From Eretmocerus hayati (lineage: Eukaryota > Arthropoda > Insecta > Hymenoptera > Aphelinidae), in NCBI GenBank assembly GCA_029851415.1, contig CM056744.1:118142838-118206837 (forward strand): a stretch of 64,000 bases of DNA, read 5' to 3'. This document shows, in pieces, positions 60,759-64,000 of this stretch (its first letter is position 1; each line of letters starts with the position of its first letter). The notes under the pieces were generated by a model. That model searched no databases, was not told the origin of the DNA, and worked only from the letters and a program-made list of their open reading frames with translations. Made by a program: the position numbers and the translations under genes.

Positions 60759-61064
60759 ATGGCTTGTTTCATGTTTGAGACCAAGCAAATCCAAAAATTT
60801 ATAACTTCCGGCTACGGCCTGCAACGTCTGCAATTTTCAGATAATTTTAAAAGTTTTAAAAGTAAGAATTTTCAGTCAGCCACTTGTGCAGATGACCATC
60901 AGACCAGTCGTGTAAGTAAAATCATATGTGTTGGTGTCAGTAAAACTAATACTAACCCATATATGCTTGCAATATTGTGTATTAACCACCGTGCATATAT
61001 ACAATGCACGTTAGATCAATTCCATCGCATCGCTCGTCATAACATGTATATAAAACCGATATAG
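60759..61064 (+). CDS. Small ORF of 101 codons, unidentified
   Basis: ATG at 60,759, stop at 61,064. It has no signal peptide or domain motif, and its composition is compatible with chance. Confidence 0.18.
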   Translation: MACFMFETKQIQKFITSGYGLQRLQFSDNFKSFKSKNFQSATCADDHQTSRVSKIICVGVSKTNTNPYMLAILCINHRAYIQCTLDQFHRIARHNMYIKPI

Positions 61065-61175
61065 ATCCATACCCTTTCCAACCGATTCCTCATCGATTCA
61101 CTTATACTATAATTCAATCAATCGAGCCCGATATTCGGAATCGATATTTGCATGTAATGGTAATTACGCGTGTCT

Positions 61176-61349
61176 ATGTCGACGCAGGGTCCAAGCCGCC
61201 GAAAAGTGTCTCGAAGTGGGGCTCTGGCCGTCCGAGGGTATATGAATCGTTGCGCGAGCAAAGCTCGCTCTCTTGTTCCTGAAAAGCCAAAGTGGCAATA
61301 CATCCAGCTAAATAGACATTCGTCGAGCAGGTCTCTCCGACACACTAAA
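61176..61349 (+). CDS. Candidate first coding exon, basic N-terminus
   Basis: ATG at 61,176, then a Ser/Arg-rich, CpG-richer frame (STQGPSRRKVSRSGALAVRG, EKPKWQYIQLNRHSSSR) ending ACTAAA/GTAAGT at 61,350, phase 0. The local base composition differs from the AT-rich surroundings. No downstream exon could be assigned with confidence. Confidence 0.35.
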
Positions 61350-62829
61350 GTAAGTCATCGCCTGGTTGCGATTTCATTCGAAAATATGAGTTCCCCATAA
61401 GGCATCCTCGAGGTGTATATTGGGTGAAAGAGTGAAAATACGCGGCCTCAGTATGAATAAACCTGCTTAGACAGGGACGAAATACTTGGGCAATCCTTTA
61501 GTTCGCGGGGGGCTCATAAAATATAAAGAAAAATCCAGGCACACTGCCCAGCTTGCGTCGGCCGTCTCTTTACCCAGGATGGGGAATTGACTCACGACCG
61601 ACCCGCATTACCCAGTGCTTTTGGATCGTGTAGGTTTTCAGAGATAGGAACTTTTATCGCGTCCGCGCTAGAAAATCAACCTTTTACAATTAAACTCTGT
61701 GCGATGAGCCAAAAATCACGCGTATTCGAGTCTTTGCGGTGGTCCGAACACCGTCATATAATAATTTATTATACACAAATTCAAAGGGAAATGTGGTAGG
61801 AACCAGATCACACTCATTATATGTTACAGATAGACGAGGCAGTTAATATACCAATATCACATATAAAATCTTATAAAATCATGGAAACATCAATACATGG
61901 ACAATTTCTATTATTTTCTATGTACACAGTTGAAACTGTGGTTTAAGATATAATGAGAATCAATAAATGATCAAGTTAATCGAACGACACTCTTTTCATG
62001 AGAAATCATCCTGATAATTTTCTTCCCCAATATTATTTTGAATATTTTCAGGTCCTCCCTTTTAAAATCAAAGTTTTTGCCTGAGTGCCACTTAGATATA
62101 TACAATATCGATCAGAAAGCAGTATTATATCGATAGATTTCAATTATATATTCAGGATGTCACGATATCCTGCATGCCTGTTCTAAAGATAGAATTTTCA
62201 TAAAATTAACGTTCGATGAGGCACACGCATGGGTAAGCCGATTTTTCTGGGCTATATTATCGTTTGGGTATGTAATATAATCCAGTATCTTTAATTTGAG
62301 TCCACATACATATAGCCATAGCAAAAATTGCCTGTGTACCAGCGTGCGCATCGATTGAAATGTAGAAATACGAAATTTCGATATAATTCACTTATGAGCT
62401 TATCTTGCTTATAGAAAACGATATATTCATGCTTGAAATAATTTTCTTTGAATAACATGTGGCCATAGCATGCCCTTTTGGCTAGTATAATTCGAATGCA
62501 GACTTTCCCAGCAGCAGCATCCCCGATTCATCGATCGAAAATACGAGGTGTTCGATCGATTCGAGTGAAACGTAAGTAGCTGTTCCAGCGCAAGCAGTGT
62601 AGTAGTGCGGTATTATATATAGTTGCAAATGGTAAGCTATGCAACTCGTTTGCTCGGCATATCATTAGTAGTACGAAGATACTAATATCCCAACCTCGCA
62701 GGCCATTTTTTATCGTGCAAGAATGTTAATCAACAAAATTCGTCACCTGTGTCAGAACATCATTGTCAAATATTTCGATCCCATAGCTGTATAGTCCCGT
62801 ACCTGGAATATTCGTCCTGAATGAGTTAA

Positions 62830-63084
62830 AATTCTGTAGGGCTTGCAATTTTTGACTCAGATCTTTATGAGAATGAATCTGTTGTTACCACGGCCAAACT
62901 TGTCTCTAGTGATGGTTGAAATGAGACAGCAGTTATTCCGGTCAAGAGCATTGAATTCCACTCAGGAACTACAAACCAGAAATTTGCGAGACCAAATGAT
63001 GAGACAATTTTTGTTCAACTTCCTTTATCACAAAGTTATCAACCGAGCAGATTATTGTCTGGCTATAGCCCAACGGATTATTGA
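62830..63084 (+). pseudogene. Protein-like frame interrupted by TGA
   Basis: Reading 62,830-63,084 in one plus frame gives FDSDLYENESVVTTAKLVSS, a TGA, then NETAVIPVKSIEFHSG, NDETIFVQLPLSQSYQ and GYSPTDY with a second TGA. Both halves look coding and hydrophilic. It may be a decayed gene, or two exons with an unseen intron. No family recognised. Confidence 0.3.
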
Positions 63085-63176
63085 TTCATGAAGAATCATT
63101 ATATTAGTTAACCTGTAAAGGATGATCCGAATCCAAGAAATGATTTCTACGGGAAAGTTATGGACGAAACCAAGTA

Positions 63177-63182
63177 TTTATT
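63177..63182 (-). terminator. Candidate polyadenylation signal for defensin-like gene 2
   Basis: AATAAA on the minus strand begins about seven bases after the TGA of gene 2 (GTTAATAAATAC). This would make a very short 3' UTR. Confidence 0.45.
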
Positions 63183-63188
63183 AACAAT

Positions 63189-63842
63189 TCATGAAAATTT
63201 ATGTGATCCATGCTGCAGGAAATTTTCTGGGCACATATCAAAGAATCTTGATGGGCCAGGCATCAGATCGTCAAAGTCAGTCTCGTCCGTTACAGCGCCT
63301 GCCAGCGTAGGTTGCACACATATACATACATCATCTATGCATTTTCCGGTTTGTGATCCGAAAGCACTCTCGCAGTAATCTATGCATTCTGACTCGGGTC
63401 GCATTGCAATGACTCGGTGATCAACACGGATGCGGCAACGTTTACCCCCTAGAAAATGATAAGAATGACATATTTTAGGTTAAAATAATTCCCCCGAGAT
63501 TAGCGTTAGTTGCTCGATTGTACGTTTGGAATAATGTGATACAATCTTCAGGTTGAAGAATTTGATTTTGAATATTTTGAAGATGAATACTTAGTGCATA
63601 GGTGAAACAATTTTTACGGAAGAATGCGTGTCTTCATGGATCTTGCCTCAAAATCTTTAGTGACTCATCCAATGACTAACCTCCATTAACGCTGGAAATT
63701 TCAGACTCACACTCATTAAGAGTATCATACTCAGAATAAGTGTATTCACTGAATGTGTCAGAGCCACTGGAGCCACTAGAACTTGGATTCAAAATATTCG
63801 GTTGTTGTTGAATTTCATCTGGTTCTCTTTTTTCACATGGAT
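63189..63842 (-). CDS. Defensin-like (CS-alpha-beta) secreted peptide, gene 2 (partial, 5' end outside window)
   Basis: Two exons on the minus strand: 63681-63842 (acceptor CCTTTTTAG, donor G/GTTAGTC) and 63189-63448 (acceptor TCATTTTCTAG). Both introns are phase 1, as in gene 1. The first of these encodes an acidic Ser-rich spacer (GSSGSDTFSEYTYSEYD and ISSVNG) with two cysteines. The second carries C-x16-C-x3-C-x10-C-x4-C-x-C (C-IDY-C, TGKC, C-I-C), then a tail with DETDFDDLMPGPSRFFDMC containing a seventh cysteine, and TGA at 63,189. The signal-peptide exon should lie beyond 64,000: the spacer exon begins with AT that would complete an Asp codon, exactly as in gene 1. Function unknown. Confidence 0.78.
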
Positions 63843-64000
63843 CTAAAAAGGATATCATGAGTTATGGCTTTGACTAATATTCACACGTTGAATAACTTCG
63901 AATTTTTTCTTGATTTAAAAAATCTGAACCGTATCATTGAGAACGTTCCATCAATGCAAGATAGTTCACTTCCATATCTTGAATCAACTGCAAAAATGAT

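Overview
This window is nuclear DNA of an insect (at least an arthropod). Coding DNA is sparse, AT-rich by eye and split by GT-AG introns, and much of the rest is mobile-element debris. The clearest gene encodes a secreted multi-domain protein of the insect DUF7042-DUF7045 type. The order cannot be fixed from the sequence alone.

Layout. (1) 1-23,933, plus strand: the 3' part of that gene, six exons with one 17.6-kb intron. Reading frame and intron phases join cleanly from the first base to a stop after a hydrophobic, GPI-signal-like C-terminus. The large intron holds inverted-repeat elements and tandem repeats. (2) 24-29.2 kb: a possible orphan exon on the minus strand, a fragment of a Helitron/Pif1-type helicase, and four blocks of simple or short-period repeats packed around it. 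(3) 30.7-35.4 kb: a complete three-exon gene for a secreted defensin-like (CS-alpha-beta) peptide, followed by two broken minus-strand ORFs. (4) 35.4-48 kb: few supportable genes, a textbook foldback element with an 8-bp target duplication, and two spliced exons of an unidentified minus-strand gene near 46.3 kb. (5) 48-60 kb: a dense nest of foldback elements, including a family carrying a 5S-rRNA-like module, an almost intact tRNA-derived SINE, and a palindrome whose 223-bp arms read as identical. (6) 60-64 kb: weak exon candidates and, at the right edge on the minus strand, a second defensin-like gene cut by the window end.

The most interesting result is the pair of defensin-like genes (30,775-31,917 plus; 63,189-63,842 minus, partial). 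They share exon layout, splice phases, an acidic Ser-rich spacer exon, the C-x3-C / G-x-C / C-x-C scaffold with identical spacing from the second cysteine on, and a C-terminal tail motif MPG-x-x-R-x-F followed by a seventh cysteine. Sequence between the motifs is nearly unrelated. They look like members of a fast-evolving family of long-tailed CS-alpha-beta peptides. No homology search could be run, so novelty is an inference.
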